Shown here: in pieces, positions 1-11,540 of the stretch | How positions within the stretch are numbered: position 1 is the first letter of the stretch | How the letters are laid out: each line of letters starts with the position of its first letter | DNA from: Chrysaora quinquecirrha | Taxonomy: Eukaryota > Cnidaria > Scyphozoa > Semaeostomeae > Pelagiidae | Assembly: GCA_014526335.1 (NCBI GenBank) | Contig: JACTAT010000289.1 | Location: forward strand, 260,990-324,989 | DNA: 64,000 bases | Direction: 5' to 3' | Translations under genes and position numbers: made by a program | The notes under the pieces: generated by a model | What the model was told of the DNA's origin: nothing | Databases searched by the model: none | Seen by the model: the letters and a program-made list of their open reading frames with translations, nothing else

Positions 1-2
1 TG

Positions 3-692
3 TACAATATACATCTGTGTATTTTGAACAAGTGCCTTGAATTTTTTGGCTACTTGTCCTGTACTGTGTCCTTGCTAAACGCCGCACTAGTCACAATGGA
101 TCGTTGCATTGCTATTTGCATGCCATATCGTTATATTCCTGAAGTGATAAAAGGGAAATATGCATTTGGAATCGCAACGGTTTGGTTTTTGTGGACCTTG
201 TATACGCTTCTTTACTCACTACAAGTTATAAGCAAACGTGCTTTTCAACTAAGCCTGACCGTCATTATCTGTTTGGTTTTGATCGTTATTTTAATCTGTT
301 ATCAAAAAATATTTGTGATATTAAGACGACACCAAAGACAAATTGCCAGTCAGCGTGTTCAAGTGCAAGAAGCAAGGCCAGAATCACACGATCAACAAAA
401 TGATCCCAGCCCATCAACAGCGGAGAAAAAACGATTAAATACAATCATTATCATTGTTGTTACTTTATTGTTATGTTACCTGCCATTTCTTCTATTCCCC
501 TTCTTTAAGAAACTGAAACTTGACAATGGAGTGTTTTATATTGTGTATCAATGGTCAAAGATGTCAGTCTTCTTGAACAGTTCTTTCAATCCTATCATTT
601 ACTGTGTAAGAGTAGCCACAATTGCAGAAGAGGTCAAGAAAGTATTAAAGCGTTTCAAAACAAGAATTCTGTGTGAAGTTGATGAACTTTAG
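3..692 (+). CDS. Class A (rhodopsin-like) GPCR, 5'-partial
   Basis: An open frame runs in from the window edge and ends at TAG 690-692, so TM1, TM2 and the true start are missing. What is seen: TM3 followed by MDRCIAI, where the usual DRY triad is DRC; TM4 rich in Trp and Leu; TM5 ending in CYQKIF; a basic, Gln-rich third intracellular loop; TM6 with CYLPF in the place of the CWxP switch; TM7 with NSSFNPIIYC, an intact NPxxY; and a short basic tail. This order is diagnostic of rhodopsin-family receptors that couple to G proteins at the plasma membrane. The visible part is intronless, as in many cnidarian orphan receptors. The ligand cannot be inferred. ACAD8 exons follow on the same strand about 4 kb downstream. 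Confidence 0.88.
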   Translation, partial: YNIHLCILNKCLEFFGYLSCTVSLLNAALVTMDRCIAICMPYRYIPEVIKGKYAFGIATVWFLWTLYTLLYSLQVISKRAFQLSLTVIICLVLIVILICYQKIFVILRRHQRQIASQRVQVQEARPESHDQQNDPSPSTAEKKRLNTIIIIVVTLLLCYLPFLLFPFFKKLKLDNGVFYIVYQWSKMSVFLNSSFNPIIYCVRVATIAEEVKKVLKRFKTRILCEVDEL

Positions 693-1304
693 AGCTGATC
701 TGAAACATTTCAGTCCATAACAGAGGGGTTTGACGAGGATTGTAAACAAAACTATGATATCAAAACCGTTTTGAAGACAGTAAGGATTTCTTAAAACAAA
801 TATGACTAAAAATTAAAATCTACGACATTTCTCAACACCTTCCTTTCAGCCTGATAACCTTGAAAAGACTTAAACACTCTTTTAATAAGCCTATTCGTTT
901 TAAATAAGCTTCAACGTTGCTCTTCAAGAAGCGTCAACATTCATCAAAAAGCTGCGTTTATCATCTTCCAAAGCAAAGCTCTGCTTTGAAGCAATTTCAA
1001 CAATCTTCTTTCAGAAGCTAAATCTGTTGCCTTTTTAAGGAGAATTTTCATTCTTCCTCGCTCCTAAATTCTTCCAAGCGTTTCAATATTTAACAAAAAC
1101 TCTAAAATTCTTTCAGAAGCTCCCGCGGCCATCGTTCAAAAAGCTTCTAAAATCCATCTTCCTTTCTCAAAGGGTGCGTTCGTTTGGAACTTTTATCTCT
1201 TCGGAATTCTGAAAAAAGTAGACTTCGCGGGCTTCCGATCCGGGGCCCCAAAAAACGCACTTTGTTGAAAACGAAAGACTTTGGAGAAGTTGCAATTCCA
1301 ATAT

Positions 1305-1397
1305 GGCGACCAAAAACGTAATATTCGAATTAGAGCGACAGTGCAGTTTATTCAGAGACGGCAGAAAAGCTCTGTCGTTCTAATGTTTTTGGTCGCC
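1305..1397. repeat. Hairpin-forming inverted repeat
   Basis: The arm GGCGACCAAAAAC at 1305-1317 is matched by GTTTTTGGTCGCC ending at 1397. An inner pair, TAGAGCGACA near 1331 and TGTCGTTCTA near 1372, extends the stem. It is probably a small foldback element or the core of a MITE. Confidence 0.7.
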
Positions 1398-1762
1398 GCA
1401 ATCGTATTACAATTCATCCTATAGCTTCGCTTCCCCAGAAGTCAACCTATTTGGAGAAGTTTATTTCGAAACGTGAATCTCTGCGAAGTCTGCCAACTCT
1501 TCCTGCTATGAAGTCAGGAGAGTTTGGAGCGTCCAAAATCTCCGATTTTCCCGAAAGTTGTCCAAAAGAACAGGCTAACGATCTCTCGAAAGTCTGCAGG
1601 AATAGGAAGACACAGAGAAAGCTTCCAAAACACACCCAACCCACCCAGCCAACAAAGAACCCACCCCAAATATCTTATTATTGCAGATGTCTTCGAGAAA
1701 CTTCACAGATCCACATCAGCTATATGCTGCCTTTTACCCCGACCTGCTTTATCACGTAAATC

Positions 1763-1794
1763 ATGTATGTATGTATGTATGTATGTATGTATGT
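1763..1794. repeat. (ATGT)n microsatellite
   Basis: Eight perfect ATGT units in intergenic DNA. Confidence 0.95.
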
Positions 1795-2480
1795 GCAGCT
1801 GGCATCAGATGAATAACAGCTCGGTTTGAAGTTTTGAGCGTTTTGTGATCTTCGGCAAGAAAATCATAAAAGGAAATCTTCAGAAGTTTCCTCTGTGTTG
1901 ATGGTTTCAGAGTAATTGTCTACTTTAACTAGCGTAATAAAGCTGCGAACACGCGTAATTTGAAAATCAATTCCGACAGGGCATCGCAAAAATTGATATT
2001 TCTGATATAGAAAATAAAACTGACACGCTAGGTCGCAAGAAACATTCACCATAAAATTTAACGAAGACGCTGCGTCGTTTTGCTCGAATCTCATAATCAA
2101 GCCTTTCCCAACATGACATGTTGCTTCTGTATCTTCAAATGTCGATTTATGATATCCCCTGTCGCGACTACGGGACCGTGTCCACAGTTCAATCTGCATT
2201 CTTCAACCCTGATGATGAGTAGTCCTTCTTGCATAGCGTTTGAACTATCTTCTTTCAGATTTTTTTCCAGCAGCTGCTCCTTTTTTCATCTTCCAATGCA
2301 GATAACAATCTTGTTTCCAATGCTCTAACGAGTCTTTATGTAAATGCCTAAAACATGCAGTGCCCATTGATAGGATATGATATGATATAATTCTACACAC
2401 CATATATACCTGTCATCTACCTTAGTACATTCTTAATAAACAATATGTTAGAATTGCATGAACAGTGGAAACATTTTTGT

Positions 2481-2521
2481 GTTCGAAGAATTTCGAACAC
2501 ATTGGTGTGGGGTGGCGTGTC

Positions 2522-2580
<59 letters not shown>

Positions 2581-3745
2581 CACTGACTAACCAACGCTTG
2601 AACAATGGAAAACGTGTAACAATAGTATAAGCATCTCAACAATGCCATTAGGGCCATTGTCTCGGCCATTTATGCGCAATTTGCGGTTAGTTCTTCACAA
2701 GCCCCTTTGTCGATTTAAGGTCATGTGACAATTTTTCTCTTCGCACAAGCTTGATTGCATCTGACTCATGGCTGTTTACCATTTGAAACTGGCAAATTGC
2801 CACCTTGGATTGGTAAATGACATTTCACGCATTCTCAACATTAATCAAAGAGTCTTGGCAAAAGCGGCAATTTCAAACCAGTTTTCAAAACAAATCTTCA
2901 TTATTATCATCCTCACCATAAAATCGTCATAATAATAATAATAATAATAATAATCACCATCATCATTATCATCATCATCACCATGATTACCATCACTATC
3001 ATTGATAGTGTGGCTGCGGCAAGATCTAAAGGAACTCACCACCACCACAATCACCCTACAACCATCACCACCACCACCCTATCACCACCACCACAACCAC
3101 CCTAAAACCATCACCACCACCACCCTTATCACCACCACCACAACCACCCTAAAATCATCACCACCACCACCCCTATCACCACCACCACAACCACCCCTAA
3201 AACCATCACCACCACCACCCTTATCACCACCACCACAACCACCCCTAAAATCATCACCACCACCACCCCTATCACCACCACCACAACCACCCCTAAAACC
3301 ATCACCACCACCACCCTTATCACCACCACCAGCCCCCTAAAACCACCACCACAGCCACCCCTACAACCATCACCACGATCACCTCTATCAAAACCACCAC
3401 GCCCCTTATCACCACCACCACAACCACCCCTACAACCATCACCTCGACCACCCCTATCACCACCACCACAACCCCCCTACAATCATCACCACGATCATCC
3501 CTATCACAACCATCACAAGCACCCCTACCTTCAGCACCACAACCACCTCTACCACCACCACTACATCCATACTACCACCACAATCACCCCTACCAACAAG
3601 CATCATAATCATCGTGGTCATCAACATCATCATCATAACCACCACCATTATCATAATAATCATTATCGTCATCGTTGTGCATACCGATTAACATCTTTCA
3701 TCATTTGACCGAAATAGCTATATTCAACCAGAGTCGTTCTTCGAA
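2481..3745. repeat. Dispersed repeat copy A with (CTAA)n and CAC-rich satellite
   Basis: The copy begins with the palindrome TTCGAAGAATTTCGAA. It contains about fifteen CTAA units (2521-2582), a unique block around 2590-2890, an AAT run near 2930 and a long CAC/CACCCC trinucleotide tract (about 3030-3660). The whole is repeated in the same order and orientation at 27819-29087. Long reading frames in the CAC tract are low-complexity artefacts. Confidence 0.85.
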
Positions 3746-3764
3746 CACGCCCATAGGGCCCCTA

Positions 3765-3945
3765 TGTTTGGATATGCTTAAAGGCTTTTTTTTATCTGAC
3801 ACTCCTCAGAGTATAAACGCCAGAAACAGACCAAAACAATAAACGAAGGCGGAATGTGTGCCCAGATGCGGCTAAAAATTGCTGTTTAAAGCGCAATGCC
3901 AATTCACTCTGTCTGATTGGTGCATTTAGAGTCGCATCTGGGTAT
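3765..3945. mobile_element. MITE relic (CAGAGTATAAAC family)
   Basis: It carries TCTGACACTCCTCAGAG followed by TATAAACGCCAGAAACAGA. The same terminal block recurs at 14670-15008, 22921-22990, 62820-62960 and, as a tip only, at 39524-39548. In the 14670 copy the block is present at both ends in inverted orientation, which shows that it is a terminal inverted repeat. Confidence 0.6.
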
Positions 3946-4104
3946 GAATGAGGAGTTTCAGGCGAAAAAGGCTTTCAGGCGAAAAAGGCTTTCATTCTTC
4001 ATCAAAAACCAAAAGAGCGAGTAGTAAACAAGCAGCTGCTTCCTTTTTGGACATGTTCGCAAAAGATAATTTGTGGATGACTTCAGCAACCCAAGACATC
4101 TCTG

Positions 4105-4190
4105 ATGCTGTGATGGTATGGCAAACCGTACCAACATGTGGGCCTATTCTCAGCCAACATGTTGGCCAATAATGTCGACACGGTTTGCGC
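4105..4190. mobile_element. Fragment of CCAACATGTTGG-word element
   Basis: It contains ACCGTACCAACATGTGGG and CCAACATGTTGGCCAA, the vocabulary of the larger element at 31195-31425. Its outer limits are uncertain. Confidence 0.5.
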
Positions 4191-4647
4191 CCGCCTTAAG
4201 AAATATAGTCGGCTATGGAATTGAGGTTGCAGCAGATAGTTCAATATTTTACTGTATGTACTCCAAAAATCTACTGTATATCTTCAATTGTTTTGTAAAG
4301 CTTTCTTAACTTCATGTGTATCATGTCTCGCTCGGCAATCATTTTCATTCGTGAATCAAATTCTATTTTAGAAATTCGCTTCTTACTGTTTAACGGAACC
4401 AAGTAAGATAAATCGATTTCGATAAATTTTTAAACATTCTTATTATAATCAACAATATGTATTGCGATCGATTTATGGACACTGTGCTACACACCTCTTC
4501 ACTGTACTGCACAGACATTACCCCGGGTGTTCATACAACTGACAACCCTCTACAACTGACGGAAACATTGGTTCAAGACGTCTCCATCATATGGAGACCC
4601 CTCTGTATTAGACTTTTTAATGCATCATTTTTCGTTTGATCATTAAG

Positions 4648-7600
4648 GCAGTGGTAGTGATGCAGCTTCATTATTAACGAGTGCAAGAAAGGAAGGCAAC
4701 GAATACGTCCTCAACGGAAGCAAGGTTTTTCCATTATCGTATTCCTTTGTTCTGTTTCCCGTTCTGTTTATATTTGTCATGAACGGCAAACACCGGGATA
4801 GGATTTTTCACGAGTGGCATACAACAACAGATATAATTCAGGCCTGGACTACGTGATCAGAGAGCAAAAGACGTTTACACTGAGCCATACAGCCCAATGA
4901 AATCGTCGAGCTATTGCAACCAAAGGCTCTCCTCCCATGTGACTTTGTGTTTGGCAATGTAGGGCCTTCTTCGGTACCATACATTTATGCATTTATTGGT
5001 CACGAATGGCAAACACCGGGATAGATTTTTTAATGAGTGGCATACAATAATAGATTTGATTCGTACGTAGACCGAATGACCAGAGAGCGAAAGACGTTTA
5101 CACTGAGCTATACAGCTCAATGAAATCGTCGAGTGTAGATCCCTAAAGTCTTGCAGCCCAAGGCACTCCTCCCATTTGACTTTGGGCTTTGGTTGTGTTG
5201 AGCATTCTTAAGTATCACATATATGCATTTGTTTGTCGTGTATAACAAGCTCAAGGATATATTTTTGCGAGAGTGGCATCCCACCTGAGCCATAAAACCA
5301 TATGTGTTCTGTTTTTTAATTGCGGATAGTAAAACCCCTAAAAGCCATTTCTTTTCATGTTTCCTTACTCTCTTTATTGCCTTTGTTTTAGATGTTTATC
5401 AGCGGCGGAGGAACATCAGAAATTTATGCTGTGATGGCGCGAACTGGCGGTAAAGGTCAGTAAGCCTGAAGTTAGAGATGTACTATCCTCATGTGTTGCC
5501 TTATGTTTAGCTTAACAAAACAGCTCCACGCAGACTACTGTGTTTCAGACGGTAGCTTGTGAGATTTTTTAATTTTTGGCACAGATATTGCGGGCTGAGC
5601 TAAATTTTTGTTCCTCGTTAGCTGCCGTCGTACTGAAAAACTAGATATGAAACATATTTCATTTTGTGAATTTTTGGGCCCTGGCCAAACATCAATTATT
5701 ATTTGAAAACATCTGAAATGAAATAGTTGATCAAACAGAATTTTTGGTCATTTTGCCACATTGCAAAACATTGCTCGTGAAACATTTTTCGCCTACGAGA
5801 AACAGATGTTTTTTACGTTTTTCAAAAACAGCAATTTCTGCTAGTCAAAAAAAATTGATGTTTTGACCAGGGCCTAACAATGTTTGTTTGTTAGACCGTG
5901 ACCAAACAATCGAGCATTGTTAGTCCAACATCTGAAATTTACTTGTAAAATAAAATGTTTAACTAAATAAAATGTTTGGCTGTTTGGCCACGTCGCAAAC
6001 CATTGCTCGTGAAGCATTTTTTCTCTTGCGAGAAACAGATAATGTTTTTGACATTTTTCAAAACGCTGCTAGCTGAAGTAATTCTGCTCTTCGAGCAATG
6101 TTTTATGACGTGGCCAAAAGGCAAACATTGCTTGTAACGCAAACCTAAAATGTTTGACAAACAATAGTACAGGCACAGTATTTCTTGTGATGCTTGCTAA
6201 TTCTGCTGCTTGCAGGACCGAATGGAATATCGTGCTTCATCGTTGGAAATGGTACTCCTGGTCTGGAATTTGGTGCCAAGGAAAGCAAAGTATGTCATCC
6301 GCTCAATCTTCTACTATCTCACGTTGAAACTACTCAGCTGTTTTGACAAACCTGTCTTCGTCTAAGGCTATTTCCACATCTACAGCTATCCAGTAGCCAT
6401 ATAATACAGCATTTGCTACTTCTGCGATAAGTTGATGACAATTGATTCCCATCAGTCGCTGTCGAGGTGACACTGTTGCGACCCCGATAAACTCTACCCT
6501 ATAAGTTCTGACTAGTTGCTGACATATCGACATTAAGTATTCTGTTACAACTTGTTGGCGTTAGTTGTGTCGTAATTGTAGATCGTGCAGTCTTGGGTTG
6601 AAATTCCATATGCCAGTTGTGGAAAAATCTATCCGTGTGTTCGCCATTCATGATAAATATGAAAATAGTCATGGTGCTCAAGACGTGTAAAACGAAACAA
6701 GATGTTAAGGTCTTACGCAACCCTAAGTCTGTAACTGTGTTAGCGATTTTTAGAAAATGAAAGATGATTGCATCGATCAACACGTCGCTACACTATTACA
6801 CTGGAACTGGAGTTAAACAAAGCGGCCCTCAGCGCTTAAACTTAAGATTCCAAAAGCCGCCCTGGGCGCTTAAACGAGAGGGGCCTTCTCAAACACTGCA
6901 AATTTGTTTTGTCGCTTTTCAGAGGGGGCGCTTAAAGAGGTTTTGCACTCAATACTATATCCTGCAGCAGATGAATTATCAATCATGTGTATTCTGTGTT
7001 TTTAATCTTCTCATCAAAGGTTGGCTGGAATTCACAACCCACTCGTGCTGTCATGTTTGAAGACTGTCGTGTGCCTGCAGACAATCTTGTTGGAGCTGAA
7101 GGCCATGTAAGTCAACTGAATGTTTTTTGTCAATTTGACGAAACAAATACTGCAAGAAACAGAGGTATAAGGCCTGGCCAAACGTTCAAACATTGTTGGT
7201 CAAACATTTAAAATTTGCTTGTCAAGAAAAATTTTAGACGTTTGGCCACGTCCAAACACATTGCATGTCCAATGTTTTTGCTCGCATCAAGCAAAGCATA
7301 TAATGCAATGAGGAATCCACAAATCCATAAATTTGGAGGATGATCAGCAGACTTTGCACAACAACTCTCTTTAGACTCTATTTTGCTTTCCATTTTCTCT
7401 CTTAGGGGTTCAGGTATGCAATGCAGGCTCTAAATGGTGGAAGAATAAGTATATGTGAGTCTTTTATCGTCATTTTGTTAAGTTGATCATCTGTTGCCTG
7501 CAATCTGTTGCAGTACTGGCAATAAGGTATTGCGATACTCCAAAAAGTAGCGAATTTTCCAAACAAGGGAGGGCAGGAAATACTATAAATTGTATAGGGG

Positions 7601-10600
7601 CATATCATAGTTCATGTGGGGAGGCATCATGAGTCGTGTGGGCGGTTTTCAGTACCGTAGGGGGCATACCATGAGTCTTGTGGAGAGACACCTTTGAGTA
7701 CCTTGGGGGGGGGTATTCAGTACGGTGGCGTGGGGATAAACATTGATTCATGTGGGTCATACAATGAGTCGAGTAGGGATGTGCCTCTGAGTACGGTGGT
7801 ATACTCAGTACAGTGCGGGCAAACAGTGATTTGTGTGAGGTATATCATGAGTTGTGTGGGGATGCACCTCGGCGTACGGTGGGATACTCATTACTGTGGG
7901 GACAAACAATGATTCATGTGGGGCATACCTTGAGTCGAGTAGGGATGCACCTGTGAGTACGGTGGTATACTCAGTACAGTGCGGGAAAGCAGTGATTCGT
8001 GTGAGGTATACCATGAGTTGTGTGGGGATGCACCTCGGAATACGGTAGGTACTCATTACTGTGGGGAAAAGCAATGATTCATGTGGGCCATACAATGAGT
8101 CGAGTAGGGATGCACCTCTGAGTACGATGGTATACTCAGTACAGTGCGGGAAAACAGTGATTCGTGTGAGGTATACCATGAGTTGTGTGGGGATGCACCT
8201 CGGAATACGGTAGGTACTCATTACTGTGGGGAAAAGCAATGATTCATGTGGGCCATACAATGAGTCGAGTAGGGATGCACCTCTGAGTACGATGGTATAC
8301 TCAGTACAGTGCGGGAAAACAGTGATTCGTGTGAGGTATACCATGAGTTGTGTGGGATGCACCTCGGAATACGGTAGGTACTCATTACTGTGGGGAAAAG
8401 CAATGATTCATGTGGGCCATACAATGAGTCGAGTAGGGATGCACCTCTGAGTACGATGGTATACTCAGTACAGTGTGGGTAAACAGTGATTCGTATGAGG
8501 TATACCATGAGTTGTGTGGGGATCGAGTGGAGGCAAACAATGATTCGTGTTGGGTCATATCTTTGTTCATATGAGAAGGTATTGTGAGTTTTCGGAGGAG
8601 TATTCAGTACCAGGGACAGATAAATTTTCCTTGAAAAGTTCGAATTCAATTTGTATTCCTTTTTTATCTTTCCATTAATTTAGCATCGTGCTCTTTGGGT
8701 GCAGCACATATGGCACTCAGTTATGCCACTGATTATTTGTGTGTGAGGAAACAATTTGGAAAACCATTAGCTGACAACCAGGTAAAGATGTTTATACATA
8801 TTTGAGTTAACTGTTGGCGTATGAAGCGAGTGGTGTTCTCTGTATAAAATGAAAGATAAAACCATTTAAATTGTAAATGAAGTTAGAATTGAATTAACAG
8901 CATTCTAATAACCATGCGACCCTGCGTCCTCAGGAATAAGAAATTAGAAAAATAGAAACATAGGGGTAATTTGTGGGAACCAAAAAATTAGAAAAGGGAT
9001 GAAATAGCGAAAGAAAGACAAATATTTTACCCTAAATAGGCACGAGCTGATTCGGGCTTGGTTCACCGTTCCGGCCTTTACATGACATATTCCTGCTTTT
9101 AGAGATAGAGTCTTACGTTTACCAATTGGGGGATTCTTACGTTTACCAGTCATTTTGAGCATTCATACTTTTCTGGCAGATCTGTGTTTGTACACATTAC
9201 GCAGCAAACTGTGACTTACATAGTGCGGACGAAATTTGTACCATCCAAACTTTGAAATTATTTGGCTAAAAACCTGCGCATATCCACATATAAAAATAGC
9301 AATTTTCAAGATTATTCTACTGCTGCATAGGCCCCGCAACCATACGACTTTGTGTGAAGGACATTTCACTTTTCACTCCTCGAAAAAGCGTACAAGATTC
9401 CTATTGAAACCTACGAAAACAATAGAGATTCCAGCTGAGGGTGTACGCGATTCTAAGGAGTAAATTGCCCCTCGATTAAAGCATGGGTGATCATTTGCAT
9501 CAGCAGTTCATACATTGTGTAATTCTTTTTTCAATTTTTTATAGTACTTACAGTTCAAACTGGCTGAGATGGCAACAGACTTGGTTGCGTCGCGGTTACT
9601 TGTTCGACATGCTGCGCGTGCTTTAGATGAAAACCAACCTAATTCTCCCGTGCTAGCTTCGATGGCAAAACTTCAGGCTACAGACAAATGCTTTCAAGTA
9701 AGCAAAACTTAAAGTGATTTTTTTCTTTCTTTCTCCGTTTTTTCATTTTTTTAGCTCTTTTTTATCTTTATTTCATTTATTTTGTTCTCTAAACTTGTGT
9801 TTTTATCTTTTTATTCTTGATTTCCTAATTTTTTAATCATTGCCTTCTAGCTTTGTTCTTTCCTTTTTCTCCGTTATATTATCTTCTCTTATTGTTATGT
9901 TTTTTTTTTTCGTTCCTTCATTCTTTCACTATCGTCATTGCTCTCATCATTCGTGCTCTTACAAAGCAACGGCTAGTGATTACGTGAAGGTGAAGGTGAA
10001 GGTGAAATGGTGTTTTAGTGCCAGTCCCTATGATCTCAGTAGTAGGTTAACTAATCGAGACCTTGACCCTGGCTGGCTGGGCTCGAACCCTTACCACACT
10101 GAGCTCCTGGCACCACGAGTCAGCTGGATTACACCACGACGTCACAGCACCTTCAGTAACGTCTTATCTCCCCAGTTTTCATTTGTTTTGATAACTACCG
10201 TAAAATCAAGTTTCGTATTAAGAAGGTCATAACAAAAATTATACGCAGTATACAAATTATTCACAGATATGCAACCAAGCACTTCAGATGCATGGAGGAT
10301 ATGGATACCTTAAAAGTTACCCTGTGCAGCAGTTCATGAGGGATTGTCGTGTGCATCAAATTTTAGAAGGTGACTCAGAACTTTTTTATTTTTATTCCAT
10401 GAAACAATTACCACTACTGTTACTCCTACAACTGTTGCAGCCATGCTGTTGGAGAAAAATTTTCTTGAGTTGTTTCTGCATACCTCCTACTACTGTTGCC
10501 AAACTGCTGCTGCTTCTTCTTTGACTCCTGCTACTGCTGCAATTGCTACTACTTTAACTTTACTGCCTTTTGTTGCCATTGATACTACTACTGTTAGTGC

Positions 10601-11540
10601 TTCTTCTACTTGTTCCGCTGGTATGGCCACTGATGCTGCTGCTGCTGCAACTACTACTACGACTGCTGTTCCTTCTTACTTCATAATGATGCTGCTACTA
10701 ATACAGCGGCTTCTGCTACTACTGTAACTGCTAATAACATTACGTCTGCTGCTTCTTCTACTCTTGCTACTTGTACTGTACTATCGTTACTGCTTCTGCT
10801 GTTTGCTGCCTGTGCTACTGCAACTACTTCATACTACAACAACCACTACAGTGCCCTCTATAGTAGGTACTCCTGCCACTACTGCAACTACTACTGCTAC
10901 AACTGCTACTGCTACTCTTTGTACTGCGGCTACTGCTACAGTAGCTTCTGCTAACTACGCATATACTAATAATATTACTGTTCTTGCGTCGTCTACCTTT
11001 GTTACTGGTACTATTTGTATTTCGCCTGCTGTTAATTCTGCAACCACTGCCACAGCCTCCACTGTTCCATCTACTTCTACCGTTGCTCAGGGAAATAGCG
11101 ACGGGGGATAAGGTGATTTACAAAAGCCCCTTGTGACAAAGCCGGAGCTTAGGACAGGAATCTTTACGATTTGACTCTCTGCTTAACCAGTTCTCTTTAT
11201 TTAGTCTATTTGTTTTGGTGAGTTACGGTGCAAAAATCTTCTAAATATATCGTTATGTTAATAAGTTTTGAAGTTTTAATTTCTCTATTAAAATTGCAAA
11301 TTAAATCCATGTTGGGCTTATGTGAAGCAGTTATTCTAATTGAGGGGTAGATCTTCCAGCTTAGGAGCTAATATACCTTAAAATGAAATATGAAACGATA
11401 AATAAACCACTGGTGTCGTCTTAAACCAACTTTCTATGTTACCTTGTTGTATTATCTTATGCATCGTTTATTTGTGTTTAGGTACGAATGAAGTAATGCG
11501 ACTTATAATTTCAAGAGATCTGCTAAAAGACTACAATTAG
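4648..11540 (+). CDS. ACAD8: Isobutyryl-CoA dehydrogenase, mitochondrial (nine 3' exons)
   Basis: FAD enzyme of the mitochondrial matrix that oxidises isobutyryl-CoA to methacrylyl-CoA in valine catabolism. Exons: 4648-4724, 5392-5455, 6216-6289, 7020-7106, 7406-7454, 8684-8781, 9545-9697, 10267-10369 and 11482-11540, all with AG/GT borders and compatible phases; TAG at 11538-11540. Seen: [13 protein letters not shown] (FAD/substrate loop), [55 protein letters not shown], and QILEGTNEVMR with the catalytic Glu at codon 10366-10368. These match ACAD8 better than the short- or medium-chain paralogues as I remember them. About 160 N-terminal residues (transit peptide and alpha-helical domain) should precede exon 4648 but I could not find them in 693-4647. 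Introns hold SINEs, MITEs, a minisatellite and a CTA/CTG tract. Confidence 0.93.
4770..5170. mobile_element. SINE copies in ACAD8 intron
   Basis: Two tandem-like copies share GGCAAACACCGGGATAG, GAGTGGCATACAA, a GAGAGC(A/G)AAAGACGTTTACACTGAG segment and AATGAAATCGTCGAG. The same modules occur at 6583-6690, 11966-12090 and 47641-47980, where a tRNA-type B box (GGTTCGAATCC) is visible. A third, shorter copy starts near 5200. Confidence 0.6.
5677..5875. mobile_element. AAACATT-word palindromic MITE
   Basis: Termini are GGGCCCTGGCCAAACAT and GTTTTGACCAGGGCC. The interior is a chain of AAACATT, AAACAT and GCAA words on both strands. It lies in ACAD8 intron 2, counting from the first exon seen here. 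Confidence 0.75.
5890..6165. mobile_element. AAACATT-word palindromic MITE
   Basis: A second copy next to the one at 5677. Terminal GACCGTGACCAAACAATC is paired with TTTGACAAACAATAG. Internal words are GTTTGGCCACGTCGCAA and its inverted partner GACGTGGCCAAAAGG. It ends about 50 bp before the next ACAD8 exon. Confidence 0.7.
6583..6690 (+). mobile_element. SINE fragment
   Basis: TTGGGTTGAAATTCCATATG resembles a decayed B box. It is followed by CCAGTTGTGGAAAAATCTAT and GTTCGCCATTCATGATAAAT, also found at 47641-47980 in better-preserved copies. Confidence 0.5.
7168..7300. mobile_element. Truncated AAACATT-word MITE
   Basis: It starts AAGGCCTGGCCAAACG and contains GTTTGGCCACGTCC. The right half is missing or decayed. 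Confidence 0.6.
7600..8560. repeat. Dimeric ~165-bp minisatellite in ACAD8 intron
   Basis: ATACTCAGTACAGTG recurs at 7801, 7967, 8132, 8297 and 8461, a period of 164-166 bp. Each period is made of two related units of about 80 bp, one with GTATACCATGAGTTGTGTGG and one with CATACAATGAGTCGAG. Because 165 is divisible by three, a long reading frame stays open on the minus strand; it is not a gene. Confidence 0.92.
9984..10155 (-). mobile_element. tRNA-derived SINE
   Basis: Read on the minus strand it starts GGTGCTGTGACGTCGTGGTG, with an A-box-like TCGTGGTGTAATCCAGC, a B-box-like GGGTTCGAGCCC, and a 3' tail of CACCTT repeats. A near-identical copy lies at 37688-37866 and a partial one at about 16780-16880. 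It sits in ACAD8 intron 7 (as counted here). Confidence 0.8.
10400..11095. repeat. Degenerate CTA/CTG trinucleotide tract
   Basis: About 700 bp of imperfect ACTGCT, TACTGC and CTACTA triplets immediately after the penultimate ACAD8 exon. It has strong T/C strand asymmetry. Thr-, Ala- and Leu-rich reading frames here are composition artefacts. Confidence 0.9.

Larger units (their letters stand above)
693..2480. other. Intergenic, no gene recognised
   Basis: AT-rich sequence downstream of the GPCR. I find no exon with a family match on either strand. Reading frames at 1447-1829 and 1864-2328 have no recognisable domain. The stretch holds a hairpin (1305-1397) and a GTAT microsatellite (1763-1794). 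Text around 1447-1660 (sensible-looking repeats of CGAAAGT and TCGAAACG) resembles a degraded MITE. Confidence 0.5.

Noticed and set aside
2521..2582. (CTAA)n considered as an interstitial telomere
   Set aside because: The animal telomere unit is TTAGGG; CTAA/TTAG lacks the GG. It is a plain tetranucleotide repeat.
3002..3672. Pro/Thr/His-rich and Val-rich frames
   Set aside because: Translations of a CAC trinucleotide tract that recurs at 28740-28950. Low-complexity artefacts.
3948..4172. Candidate ACAD8 N-terminal exon (NEEFQ text near 3947)
   Set aside because: The resemblance to the acyl-CoA dehydrogenase start is only five residues, the frame closes soon after, and the left side is MITE sequence.
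5677..6165. CRISPR-like or direct-repeat array
   Set aside because: The repeated words are 7-12 bp, on both strands and irregularly spaced, within animal introns. They are palindromic MITEs.
7805..8362. 185-codon minus-strand frame with 55-residue repeats
   Set aside because: It lies wholly within a tandem array whose period is a multiple of three and opposite an ACAD8 intron. No domain, no splice context.
10443..11111. Thr/Ala-rich frames resembling mucin
   Set aside because: CTA/CTG triplet tract in an ACAD8 intron, with no signal peptide or splice support.
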